Program-made: the position numbers and the translations under genes | The notes under the pieces: model-generated | The model's input: the letters and a program-made list of their open reading frames with translations, nothing else | What the model was told of the DNA's origin: nothing | Databases searched by the model: none | Shown here: positions 11,001-23,202 of the stretch, in pieces | Layout: each line of letters begins with the position of its first letter | Numbering within the stretch: the stretch's first letter is position 1 | NCBI GenBank assembly: GCA_008508345.1 | Contig: QNGE01000143.1 | Span: forward strand, 70,885-134,884 | Direction of reading: 5' to 3' | Origin: Paragonimus westermani | Taxonomy: Eukaryota; Platyhelminthes; Trematoda; Plagiorchiida; Troglotrematidae | Length of the DNA stretch: 64,000 nt

Positions 11001-14000
11001 ACAGTTCAATTTAGCATTATGGCAGTTATAAAGTATGAAATTGGAGTAATCATGTTTGTTTGTGTGGGAAATTAGCATATTCAGCTAACAAGGTATGAGC
11101 GTACTGAAGCTTACATCTGGAAGGAATCGTGGATTTTTACAGAGTTGTTGGCACAAAGTCCGTTAGTTTTGTCAGTGATATATTACCAGTTTTTAATTAA
11201 AACCTTTTTATTCTGTACTATATACACCTCAAGTTGTCTGAGAATGTGAATATTATCAAGTATGCTACCTGTCCAACTATAGAGGTTCTTCAACAATTAG
11301 TTATTCTCTTCATTATCCGACCACTAAAAGATACTTGTCTTATGTCGAGGGTACTTTTGGAAAACTCATTTTGTTCATCACAATAATGACCTAGAAAGAT
11401 TGTCTCTAACGGTGAACTGATTAATGGATCTCATGTGATAGCTTTTTTGCAACCGATTGTTCAAGATAATAGTCACACATTTTTATATCTATCAGAATAA
11501 ATGTTAGCTTATAAGAACAGCTGAAATATAGGCCTACAATTCGTGACAAATTGTGTTCAATTCTGGTATGATTGGCCGTTTAAAAGTGAGAATTTGAAGG
11601 TATGTATGAAACACTCAAGTGTCTCGATGTGAATAGCTGGTCAGTTCCGTGACAGGAGAAAGATCTACTGCTCAACCTTGTTTGCACATTCGCTTTAATG
11701 CTCCAATTAATAATTCGGGAAGTAGTAATTCAGATTTTCAAGGTTGTAGCTAACACAAACTAGATATGTGATGTGTTGTATGAATGATATTTTTCAGCTC
11801 CAGTTAAAAGGTTGTTAGGAGTTCGCTTACAAAATTCTGAAAGTTGATATTAATCCGTTCTTCCTTAACTCATTCCACGTTTAACACAGTTTTACAGTAA
11901 GATTCACCTTGTGTATGTTCTCAGAGATAAATGAAAATTTTCAACTATCCCTCGCCCAGATAGAATTTTAACAAAACCCGATTCTATTCCCGTAAAGCTT
12001 ACTCAACGATACAATAAATGATAATTTGAACCTTCCTCCTATTTCAACAGTACATTAGTAAATCCAAATTATTGCAGCTGTATTTTTCTCTCAACCATTG
12101 CACGGTGTATACTTTCAAGTGTTATTGCTGAACACATGATGAACTTGAAGGTTTTCGATAAAATTGTTTCTTAGCTTGCATTTATATGTATTTTCTCTAC
12201 CAACTAGATGTAGCCTATTCGAAGCCTGCACGATCTCTTTCCAGTAAATCCAATGCAAGCACAGTTATGGAGAGCAAAAACTGAGATTTCTGAAGTAATC
12301 CCGTTAATTATCTTTAATTCGATTCCATGATCATTTGATCCAAGCTAAAATATAATTGAGAATTCACCGAATTAGTTTAAAAAACTTTCAAGCAATCCGG
12401 TGGGAATGTAAGACAATGCAGAATCGGGTGACTATAAAAACCATTGATGTCATGAGTGTCAAAAATGCTGTTGCAAGCGATCTCATTGTTCGGTCTGGTA
12501 TTGATCTCAATGATATTTGTTAAGGACTTGATTCATTAACCACTCAAAGTAGCGGACAGCATTTAATAACTTCTCAAGATTTGAGCTTCCTCGTAACCAT
12601 CGGAAAATCTAGGCTGTAAAACCAAGTTGTCGAGTTGATTTTGTTAGTCCCATTTTTGCCCTCTTCTTTACAAATTTCCATCACAGCGAACCATAACAAA
12701 CCGAAATTGATTCTTACTTTCAACTATGTACTATTGCCGTGCTGATTTCAGATTAACGAAGTGATTTAACTGTTCTCCATATCGCATAAAATTCATCACT
12801 CTCAGCTTTGTAACAGGTTCATTTGATCTGAAGAAGGATTAGAAGTGAAAAATCACTAGAAAACTCATAGAACCAATTGTCCGTATGATGTTCTCAAAGT
12901 TATTTTGTGATGAGCACTTTAAAACATGCACGCCAGTTGTCAGTTGCATATTGCGAAGGTCTAGCCTGAAGGATGTACATTGTGGTAAACTCGGTCTTAG
13001 TGACAATGCCGGTTTGTGAATGAACGTCATGACGTCTGATTTGCTTCACGGAAAAATCTCCATGTTTTGTAACCTTTACAAATCAGTACTCTAACTCAGA
13101 TCTTGTTCATTTTAATAGACTGCATTATTACATGATTGTTTGGTGGTTTATACTTTCAGCTAGAGGTCTTTTGAGGCACGCTATATAGGTTGTATCTTCA
13201 TTCATCGTTTAACCCTTCGTTCAGTTTGGTTGTGCAGTAAGAATTGTCAACATCAATATTCAACAAACAACACACTATTACACACTCAAGACACTGCAGG
13301 AATACGTTTGCTGGAAATTTAACTTTTAAGGGGTTTAACTGAAGTGAACGTATCCATCGAACCTGAACAGGTAAACAAACAAAGGTGTCAGAATCTACAG
13401 ATTGAATTAAGTCCGCCTGAAAACAATGAGAAATAAATAAAAACTGACCTGGTCTTGACATCTCACCAAGATGATGCACTGAATTGGGAAGCGGAAAGCT
13501 GAAAACATACTTTATTGATTGCACAGATCACACTTGATAGCAGATTTCCATTCACACGACCGTTCCGGTCAGTCGGTTCGAAAACAGTAATTGACCTCGT
13601 GATTTGTACCTGTTAAAACCTATCACTCTTACCTGTTTGCCGTAACCGAGAATTGATCTTCGACCCATGAAGTAACCGTGTCGCTGACCTTACAAAAGAC
13701 AACTTTGTTTTATCATATTTGAGCGCTAAACCATCGTAGCCTGTCTAAATGATAGCATTTTGGTACAGATTTTACTTCCGTCTTGAAGAATTCTACCCGT
13801 TCTATTAACATATATGCTTACTATAAGTGGCACAGAAAATACCAGCCTACACAAAAGGTAGACAAGAAGGGATGCGTGATTTATGGGTGAGTGATTTGAG
13901 TGTAGTAGACAGCACGATCAGATTCGCCGTCTAATTAATGCTTGTACACAAATCGATCATTGTGGAAGGTCACATTCGCCATACAGCTCTGTGGCTTTCC

Positions 14001-15006
14001 AACACCAATGCTATCGGTTCTCTGCTTCTAACGTTTATTTCACTCGATAAAGCCATTCTAGCAACACACGCAATTCAAACACACAATATAAACAGAACTA
14101 CTTAATATTCATTAGTTTAAGGCTCAACATGAAGCTATCCTCTCAATGACTATATAGTAAGAGCAAATAATTGAGTGTTAATCGAGTTGATCTGTAACCC
14201 GAATGATTGTTTCCTAGTGTAAAGCTTGAAACCGATCACATTTCACCTTCTTCGGATTTACTTGTTGAGTCATAAGTTTGTAAAACGATTCCGGAATTTC
14301 TACAACAAACAAGTTTACACTTGACTACAATCTGTCCGTAAGCTAATTCAAAAATTCATTTTTCACCCTTAAGACATTTAAGTTCCCTGCTGTATAGAAA
14401 TTGGTTAGTTCTTTCGATAGCGTTTATCACGTTAAACGGTTCATATGGTCCATTATTAGAGACTGAGGGTTCATTTCAGTGATTCGTTGAATTAAGGTTT
14501 CCGTTTACAAACAGAAAACTACAAAATATTCCGAAAAGCTTTCTCGGCTTTCCATGAATGATCAGTGGATCTTAAATAAGTCATTTTATCTGTCTACTGA
14601 GTCTTGGGTAGTGTACCTAACACCCAGCCTTACACGATATTCTGTGCAAGCGATGCTAAGCTGATTTCATCTACCGATATAAGCTAAAACACCCAGCTTT
14701 AGCTCAATACCGGGGAAGAACGGAATATTCACAAGAATTTCGGCACAGGCTGTAGAAGAAACTCAAGTTCCGCGCCTCAAATTTACTGATCGGAAAGAGT
14801 TCACGTCCTCGGTGGTATTTCGGCTTCAACATATACCCAGTTTCAATATGTTTCAGGCATTCGGCAACATAACTACAAACGCGGATGGATAACTAATATG
14901 ACAGACAGTAACGACAGGTAGCGTAATTGAGTTCCGGAGCCATTTCTACAAACATCGATAGATCAAAACCGGTGAAAGCCCTATGTCAAGTTTTGTTGAC
15001 ATTGAT
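11001..15006. other. Long AT-rich non-coding stretch with one weak exon pair
   Basis: No secure gene. On the minus strand, an AG-bounded 50-nt piece (13498 to 13449) and a following open frame from 13416 are separated by a 32-nt GTCAGT...TTTTCAG segment (13448 to 13417). Reading is open across the join if spliced. Upstream on the same strand a strong donor CAG|GTAAGAG lies near 13630. No protein family was recognised. Confidence 0.35.
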
Positions 15007-15168
15007 CAGGATATCCACTACTGACAAGCTCTAATGAGAGCGAAACTCGAGTTTGGTGCTTCTTTTCGAAAGAGACTAGCTGGAAGGTCTATCTGAATGC
15101 GAACGCTGCAATCAAATGTGAGTGGTGTTCAACTTGAAAGTAAACCGAATTCCCGACCACTTATCAGT
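15007..15168 (+). mobile_element. Truncated hammerhead element, single plus arm
   Basis: This is a well-preserved plus arm beginning just upstream of the ribozyme and running through the tail to TTATCAGT. The hammerhead (15015-15059) keeps stem II GCTCT/AGAGC with an AATG loop, GAAA and the palindromic ACTCGAGT. Core G8 is A (CTGACAA), the cleavage triplet is GTT instead of GTC, and stem I has one mismatch, so it is predicted to be weak or inactive. The tRNA-like head is absent (5' truncation). Confidence 0.9.
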
Positions 15169-17524
15169 GATCGTATCAGTCAGAATACAACGAGAGCAGT
15201 CAGAAATGTTCCGGGATGAGTTTCAGGGTACGAAAACACTACAGGTGAGATAAGGGGAAAAATAGTGTTCACTGTAAGAAAACGGAACACCGTTGCACAA
15301 ACTAAAGTGTTCAACACTGTTGTGCTCGCAACCACTGCGGAACAGTTAGCATTAACCCACTGTTCATCGGTTAAAGTGAGCCCCTGTACCTGTGTACAAA
15401 CCCTTTCACACATGAATTACAGTCTGGCAAAGAGTGGTCGTTGGTAAGCATCACCAAAATTTCACAGAACCAAACGATTGTACCACATCGCGCGGATAAC
15501 TATTCGATTAGGGTTAACAAAATTCCGACAGAAGTTGTTGAAACTATCACAGCTTTTGATAGAAGTAAGCATTTCAACATCATGTTCACAGGGTATGGCA
15601 CCGTGATATTAGGTGAAAACCGAGACAAAATCTTTGCGGATTGTATCAACGGTGGTTGGTCGTTTATCGCTGACTAACAAGAACAATAAGTTGGAACATG
15701 ACTGTCAAAAAAACACGATTCCATGATGGCAATCAAGAGAAAACAGATAGATGTGGACGATAAAATCTTGCGAAACGAACAAAATCTAACTGTTGTATTA
15801 ACCAGTAACCACAACTTTTGACGATTAGAGCGGAGGACCTGAGACTAATCCGTGTGTTAGACAAGATGAATCTTACGGCGACTAAGACATTTAATTAGAT
15901 AGAAGATAAGTAGTTTAAAGATTTCTAAAAATGATTAAGGCGAATCTCGGGATGTTCTTTGCTGGTCAATTTCATGATAGAATAAATCGTGCATGTAGCC
16001 TCATAAACATTGCTTGACATGCAGTGACAGTGATGCAGTCTTTCTGTACGTGGCAATGAACAGTTTCTTGTGTTATTGAAAGTGTTCACTCCGTGTTAAA
16101 TGGTTGAAGGTAACGGATGCCCGCAGAAATGTGTGATGGTTCTTTGATTCAATCAGAGATTTACGGTTTTACGTAAAGGATCTTCTTTTATGGTACTCAC
16201 ATAATTTTGAAAAGAGTGAAGTCTCACAAATTATGCCGCAACTCTTGATAGATATATTGATCATTTTTTCAAAAATAAAACACTGGTTAGTATCAGTAAA
16301 GGCGGTCAAACTAATCTGAACCATAACCAATATGTTGACCAGAGTACACTTCAATCACCATACCATGTAATCAATAGATATAACGATGACCGAATCCATG
16401 TCCCAATAAATTGGTATTCATTTTTGTGCGGATCTGGGTATTTGTGAGTTGACCTATACAATTGTCTTTGTGTACGATGTTTCAAGCTAGAACACACAAA
16501 ACCAGATGAATATGGCCTGTCATAGAGAGGCTTCTTGTAATTGTCCTTTCCTTAATTTCTGTGAAAAGATTGAGTACATTAACTTCTCATATTAGAAGCA
16601 CTGTGTACACATCGAACAAAAGCAGGTTATTTTGACGTTTCATAAGGGTAAATAAAATAGCTGACAGTTACATAAGAACAGCACGGAATTTGATTTGTTA
16701 TGTACCGAATACCATTAGCACCTGAGTATAAATTTGTCTGAGTTAGTGTTTTTAAGGTAAACGGTCACTTGCAGTTTTGTGCTTGTTCGACTGAAATCTT
16801 TAGCAATATTAAACATTGTTTTGTGTACATCTGATACGAATGTATTCACTATATTAACCTGAGCCTTGAGATGTGATGATTTTGCCATACCAACTGAAAG
16901 ATAATTGTTAGGATAGTTTATACTATCGTCTTGTATACACGTGATTGATTTTCATTCAGCATTTACAGATAGGCTAGTGACATATAACGAGAACAAAAAT
17001 CGGATTAAGCGTTTGATTGCAAAAGCCTGTTTAAATGTGAGTGAGGTTCACCTTACCAGACTGTGTACTGTCCTGTGCTACCAAATAGGGTCTAGTTTTC
17101 AATCAGTATCTAACACGAGGACTTCACACACACAGTAAAATATTAACAGACTGCAGAAGAACGAGCGGTGGTTACCGTAGGTCATTAGAAAGTTTCCGTT
17201 GGAAATGAAATTCTGTGAGTTCGATGACCTAATTTAAGTTTGGTTGAATTATACACGCCTGAAAACGGTCACCCTCGTTACATTACAGAATGCTGTGGCC
17301 TATTGAGTCTAGAACAAACGTTGTGAGATTGTACTTACATATTATTGTCAAACAAATTTACGCTGTTTCCGAGTGAAACACAGGGAACCGCAAATCTTGC
17401 AAGTTGGTGGTTTTATGTAAGCCATTATCAGGTGACAAATCTAGCCATTACTGTTTGTCTCATTCAAGCGGTTTTCTTTCCGAATAAATCAGAATCCACA
17501 TCTGAAGATAGATCAACCGTTGAC
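15169..17524. other. Non-coding stretch
   Basis: No secure feature. The plus frame at 15441-15677 is open for 78 codons with a mixed polar composition, but it has no splice signals or recognisable family. Confidence 0.4.
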
Positions 17525-17700
17525 TACATATTAGACACCACCGAACTGTCAAATCTGAACAATCCGCCGCTTTCGCTTTTGACCAGTGATTGCCTCTAGA
17601 GGAGACACAGTGACTATCTTGTTACCTCCAATCGGTAACCACGCGATTAGGACTTCCGAGACAGATCGAAATCCCCGATCACGTTGAATCTGCTGTGCGA
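17525..17700 (-). mobile_element. Fragment of hammerhead element, inner and centre part
   Basis: It matches the reversed inner segment (TTAGACACCACCGAACTGTC, then AAATCTGAAC), the centre (CTCTAGAGGAGACACAGTGA, CTCCAATCGGTAACC) and a following decayed tRNA-like head (CGATTAGGACTTCCGAGACA, then GATCGAAATCCCCGATCACG). It lies immediately left of another copy starting at 17711, so one element may have inserted beside or into the other. Confidence 0.7.
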
Positions 17701-17710
17701 TATTTCAGAT

Positions 17711-18289
17711 CATTGATGAGTAGTCGGGGACTTGGTTTGCTTTCAAGCTGAACACCACTCACATTTGATCTCAGCCTTCGCATTCAGATGGACGTTCCAG
17801 CCAGTCTATTTCGAAAAGATGCACTAGACTCGAGCCTCGTTCTTGTTAGAGCTCATCAATAATGCATGTTCTTGTCGCGGTTGGGACAGAAACTCTGGTC
17901 ACGCTTTCATGAGACAGCCGTGTCGACCTCACATTAGGCACGACCGAAACATCAAATCTGAACACTTGTGAACAATGATCAGGTTGCCCGATCTACTGGA
18001 GAGGAGACACATTAACTGTCCTGTTAACTCCAATGCATAATCCTGGGACCATGAGTCACGAGGCGGGTCAAAATTGTCGATCTAACTTAACCTAAAATCG
18101 TGGATTGGGTTCGAAACTCGGTCGTCGCAAAGATGTGTACTGCTGACGAGCCCTAATGCGAGCGAGACTCGAGTCTAGTGCGTCTTTTTGCAAGAGGCTG
18201 GCTGGAGTGTCCATCTAAATGCGAGCGCTGCGATCAACTGTGAGTGATGTTCAACTTGAAGTTAAGCAAACCGCCGATTACTGATCAGT
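17711..18289. mobile_element. Full-length hammerhead inverted-repeat element
   Basis: This is the best complete example of the layout. The left end GATGAGTAGTCGGGGACTTG is the reverse of the right end (CCGATTACTGATCAG). The minus arm holds a tail, a hammerhead-like segment at complement 17821-17865, a reversed tRNA-like head and the inner segment (CATTAGGCACGACCGAAACA). The centre carries GAACAATGATCAGGTTGCCC and GAGGAGACACATTAACTGTC. The plus arm has a decayed head (GGGTTCGAAACTCGGTC) and a hammerhead-like segment at 18137-18181. The minus ribozyme has C3 changed and GAGG for GAAA; the plus one has GAGA for GAAA. Both are predicted inactive. No clear target-site duplication was seen. Confidence 0.9.
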
Positions 18290-19892
18290 TGTCATTGAGC
18301 TTCTTTCGTTTAGCCTGTACTGGTGTATTACGTCCATCACTGTAGTATTCGGTATCGAAGGTCCAACCTTTCTAAAGGCATGCCATAGATTAAGGACGAC
18401 GAAAACAATTTAAATTTGTTTTGGAAGAAAATTTAAAAATATTGGCTCTCTGTTGGTTGACCGTTGGTCGCTGGCGGTTTAGATCATCACGCCTTAACAC
18501 AGACGAACCCGACCGATGCTGTTCTCGATGCCAAAGCATTTGCCAGATTCGTCTGAAGTTCAGGCTATTGTGCAAAGTTCACATTTTGAGGTGTCGGTTT
18601 AATGCTTCGGTTTTGACTATCCTGCTTAAAAGACGATATTCAAAGTGTGTTGCATAATTACCAGCAATGAGAAGTTTTATTTGACCGTAAATATCAAGAT
18701 GTATGTACGTTCTGTTAACACTGCTAAGTGCAATCCTCCAGTGCAAAACGATTAATCTCATGAAATTCATGTGCGTTGCGTAGATTTCTAACCATTTTAC
18801 ATTTTTGACCGTTCACGGTGACACAGCTTCACGGATTCAATTATTGGGAAAAGGCAACTAAATTTTTGCATACGGCTAAGCTAATGGACAAAGTTGGAGC
18901 AATAAATGCGGTCATTTAAGCAGTTGCTCCCACTTCTAAACGGTTCGGTGAATTTGATTGCAACTAGGGACTGTGTAGAGTGATCAGTTCGTGTTTTGCG
19001 ATTTGACCGAATATGTTAGCTTGTGGTAAGCAAAAATATCACTGGAAGTGTTCAGCGCGGTTCGGATAGTTTTAATTTCATTTTATGTGAGTTGACGGAT
19101 TATGTGAGCTGTGATCATCGTTGATTTAAACTTAAATTATACATAGTACTGAGCCCATTCTCCAACTCAGTTTCAACCAGTTACGTATGAATTTGTTTTA
19201 ACACTGATACCCCTTCTCGATTTCTATCCATAATGTTACAGCACATGGTCGGTTTATTTCATTCTGGACTTATCAAGTGACTTTATGGATACTGTATGTT
19301 AGACTGAAAAAAAGGAAACGTTGCGTTTGATTTTTAGCTTGTTCAGATGGTTGAGTTTTTAATAGATTTAACCAAATTCCCGATTAATACTGATCACAAG
19401 TGCATCCTTTTTATTTGCTGAGGTATCGTGTTCCTCAACTGCACAACTTCAACGCTCAGTGATCAGAAGGACTGATCTAACTGGTAGACCAGTTGGAGTG
19501 TTTCTCATGCAAGTCAAGTGCTGAATACCATGCTTGGTTTGTTGATGTTCCCATATCAGGGTTGAATAGCTAGTCGGGTTCAAACTGATTCGACCTACTT
19601 CGTATCATATCAGACCGAAGTGATTTGTCTGTCGAACCGTCGACTTTAATCGATCATCCATTAGTAGTTTGAAAGTTTTGTTGGGTGTAACAAATATAAC
19701 GTCGGCCGAGCCCTGCCAAAACAATCTGCTTGACGTAATGAACATGGAGTAGCCAGCAGGTGAGAGAATTATCTATCGTCAACTTCCATTGATGAGGACT
19801 AAAGTGAACACACACGTCCAATGTGGACGCCACAGGAATCCATGCCCAGGCAAATAAATAATATGCCAGAGAATTCCTCTAAGCCTGGTTAT
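18290..19892. other. Non-coding stretch
   Basis: Nothing secure. Small AT-rich inverted repeats occur near 18400-18440. Confidence 0.4.
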
Positions 19893-19987
19893 GGTATTGA
19901 TATGTTTGCCGAGCTTGGCATTTAGGTTGCAAACGTTTCATCACCAAGCGAGGTGACATCATCAGTGCGTAAGTGTTTCACAGTATA
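19893..19987 (+). repeat. Single-arm relative of the 33 kb foldback element
   Basis: It is nearly the same as the left arm and loop start at 33007-33100: GGTATTGATATG, GCCGAGCTTGGCATTTAGGT, GCAAACGTTTCATCACCAAG, then GAGGTGACATCATCAGTGCG and TAAGTGTTTCA. No inverted partner follows. The extension past the arm shows that the repeat unit is longer than the foldback arm. Confidence 0.85.
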
Positions 19988-22923
19988 GATTTGGTTATCC
20001 TGGTTAATAGACAAATACTTTGAATAAGACAAAATCTGTGGACCACTGCGAGGAAAGGATTTGAAGAAACTTAAAATGCGGTCATGATAAAATACCGACA
20101 TAGAACTGAGCGAATGAGCATGAAAAACTCAAAAATCTCCAGCCAGTCGGATAGTTTTTCAAAGCAGCATACTGTTGACCTGGTCGAAGTTCGAAAACAA
20201 CCGTAAGTAACCGGTCAGATTTGTAATCAAAAGGCCAAACGACAAAAGGCCAGATAGATCTAATCGGACCTCAGGTCAACGGTTCAACGATAACGTGGAG
20301 TGATCAATCACATTTCAAGTCAGTAGGACACCCTATCGTTGTATAGGTACACGTACATTTACCAGCCTCCAAAAACCTCACAGTCTCATATTAAAAACTT
20401 AGATTCTTGCGCATGGATAATGCCACCTTGTTTGATGACGAGGACCTTACAGTCGAACTGCCAAGCTGGACGAACAATCACACACCGGAACCATCTGTTA
20501 CATCTGTATTTTCAAAAGTTACAAAACGAACACTGAATGTATTGGTTTTGGGCTAACAGTTCTACCAAACTTTTCATTTGGTGAGAGCAGGGTTACTGAA
20601 CTACGTTGAAGTGGCTGGCATACAGCCAAAAGTAATACACACGTCATTCGATTATAGATTACACACGGGTGGCGCGGTGCTTTTTTAAAAAGATGCGGTG
20701 GTAGACAGTGGAATTCAGAAATTCAAAACTCTTCGATTCAATAAACGGTTTTTTTAATCCCGTGACAAACAGTAGTACGTAACTATACCATCGATGCAAT
20801 AGGTGTCATCCGATGGACAGGAGTCAAAGACATTGGTTTTCACTAATTATATCCGAATTTCGATCAAGATTATCACCAGGTATGATTTGTAAGCGTGATG
20901 TTAGTGTTGTAGTGCACGAACACCGGCTTCAATTCAGAACACGGGCATCATGGTGAACTGCGTCCAGTTAACTCAATGAAAACCAAACTGAATATGGTTG
21001 CCACTAAATGTAGTCGAAATTTACTTTAAAATTTAACCAACATCTGCTAAATTGCCTGCAAATCAATAAGTGTAACTTCTTCCACATGGTTATTTTGCTC
21101 GTTTTCTTCTAAACTTACCGGTTTCAAAGCAGCTGGAAAATTTCTGAGTTTTTGAATACCACTATGAATTGAATCATCGCGGACGCAGGATGACTTACAC
21201 ATGTTTGATCAGCTTATTGTTACTCACAGAGAATATAGGTATGTCATGGAAACCGTCATGTCTCTTGTCTACTTTGAGTTCCGGTAAGCGTCAACTCTCT
21301 TTTTGATTACAACTTTTGTAGATACGAAGTGTGTTTCAAGGTGCATGATTGATATCTCGGCATATATTACCTTGTAACTTGGAAGGACAAAGCAACGTAA
21401 GAACAAAGCCTATCAGTGGTTTTGTAATTATGGGAATAAACAACAAGAGATGATTGATTTCCATTTAACTCGTTTTTCCCATACAATCCAAAGGTCATTT
21501 ACGTATAGGCCATAAATTACAGTAAGAGAAGACATGCTTAATGCAAGAATAGTGCATGGGCGAAAATTATTCTCAAAACTTCTACACCAAGTTTGTTTGC
21601 ATCTTGTGCAGTAAGACTGGTAAAATGTGAGTTCCAAGGACAGTTGCTTGTACACGTCAGGTGATCCAAATTTTTCACATCACGATTTACTTTAGAGGTG
21701 TTAAAACCGCAACCACCAGATATCGTGTTGCAGAAATCCGTTTAAGTGATGCTGTCATAAAATTAGGGCAGGGTACTGCACACGTTAGAAACTGGACTAA
21801 AACTGCAATTAGGACTGAATAAAAACTGTTTCGTGACGGCTGAGTAGTGGGAGAATGTGGATTGCGACATTTTGAAAATGATTCAGAACAGTTAACGTCC
21901 TTTACAAATAATGTTCTTTAATGATCAATAATAGTAATTGAAAGCAGAATGTAATCAAGGAGGGCACAAGATCTCGTGGGGTCATATACTGAGACAACTT
22001 ATTCACTTACAGGCTAGGTTGTTGGAAAATGATGAGAGTCGACGGTTTACGACGACAACATGAAGGCTAGTTTCGTGAGCGACACAACACACACTGACCA
22101 CCTGGCTGCTGCCTACAAAACAGTCCAAATCACATAGAAAAGAACTTTGCAACAAGCTCTGGGCGAGAATTCACGGAATGTGTTCAAGTTGCTGGAATCC
22201 ATATATTTGGCTGGGCACAATTATTGGAATATTTGATGTACCCATCTCAGACATATAATGGCAACCAGTGTCGTCTGTTTTGCAGTCTTCCCACGACACC
22301 AACGCAGAGCCATAAGATCACCAGTGGTCAGAGGCAGATTAATGAATATCACAATGAACAATCCATAATCTAAGTATGCATGAAGGAAGTTGGTGTTTTG
22401 ACCAATTGTACAGTCTGCCTGTTATTGTGAAGCCGTTATGGCAGTGATGGTAGTCCGGGATTACGTTGTTTTAGTATACCAAACAACTGATTAGAATTGA
22501 TATAGAAATCCATTAGAACAAATTTAATCAATTTCAGCTTATTTATGCAAGTACACTCACGATACTGGACGAATAACGTAGGTTTTCTTTGAATATAATA
22601 TAAATCAGGTTTTATTCAGAGCTAACTCTTGAGTGCTGATAGTAAAGTTGAGCAAATGACAGTACAAATCAATTCTGTGTCGAATCTCAATCTGCGCACG
22701 AGTGTCAACCATCACTCATACACATTGTCTTTCAGTCCACGACAAGCTGTTTCAGGACTGGATTTTTCTCCGAAAGAAAGCTAGTTGAATTGCCCAGAAA
22801 ATGCTACGTCTCACCCTTTTGGCATCTGGATAAACTCTTTAAATTTACCAAATTTTATTTAAGATTTTCGTCTCTTGTTTTACACACAATGTATCTTTGC
22901 TGATCCTTCTGAAAAATTCAAAC
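19988..22923. other. Non-coding stretch with one weak exon candidate
   Basis: The only coding-like piece is 20084-20202 on the plus strand: ATG, then 39 polar, basic codons (containing QSDSFSKQHTVDLVEVRKQP) running into a strong donor CC|GTAAGT. It lies just right of the repeat at 19893-19987, so it could instead be repeat sequence. Nothing else was recognised. Confidence 0.35.
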
Positions 22924-22935
22924 AGATAACTGTTT
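22924..22935 (+). repeat. Left target-site duplication, AGATAACTGTTT
   Basis: An exact 12-bp direct repeat with 23358-23369, immediately outside the two ends of the inverted-repeat element. Confidence 0.85.
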
Positions 22936-22964
22936 TAAAGTTGACCAACACTCACATTTGATCG

Positions 22965-23122
22965 CACATTAGGCACGACCGGATTATCAAATGTGAACGC
23001 TCAACCACTCTCGCTTGTGAGCAATGATCAGGTTGCCTGATCGTCTCGAGAGTTACTGCCTGTTAACTTCAATCGGGAGTGGTTGAGCGTTCAGATTTGA
23101 TAATTCGGTCGTGCCTAATGTG
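22965..23122. repeat. 46-bp inverted repeat with 66-nt loop
   Basis: 22965-23010 and 23077-23122 are reverse complements at 44 of 46 positions. They are the inner segments of the two arms (CACATTAGGCACGACC against GGTCGTGCCTAATGTG at the outer ends). A transcript through here would fold into a long hairpin directly upstream of the promoter head. Confidence 0.93.
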
Positions 23123-23129
23123 AGGTCAA

Positions 23130-23184
23130 TGGCGCAGTGGTTAACACGGTTGCCTCATGATTAGAACGGCCGGAGTTCGAATCC
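23130..23184 (+). promoter_or_regulatory. tRNA-like RNA polymerase III promoter, boxes A and B
   Basis: Box A TGGCGCAGTGG (23130-23140) fits TRGCNNAGTNGG-type box A, and box B AGTTCGAATCC (23174-23184) differs at one position from GGTTCGANTCC. Their order and spacing are as in tRNA genes. Downstream lies the ribozyme, so a polymerase III transcript would include it. The head is not a functional tRNA: the cloverleaf pairing is not maintained. Confidence 0.8.
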
Positions 23185-23202
23185 CGACCATGGCAAGGAT
23201 AT

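Noticed and set aside
16990..17060. Another hammerhead-element tail (AAATGTGAGTGAGGTTCAC)
   Set aside because: Only a short stretch matches the tail and the flanking sequence does not follow the family order.
23130..23190. A functional tRNA gene at the box A/box B pair
   Set aside because: The internal promoter is good, but the acceptor and anticodon stems do not pair and the sequence recurs in every element copy, so it is a SINE head.
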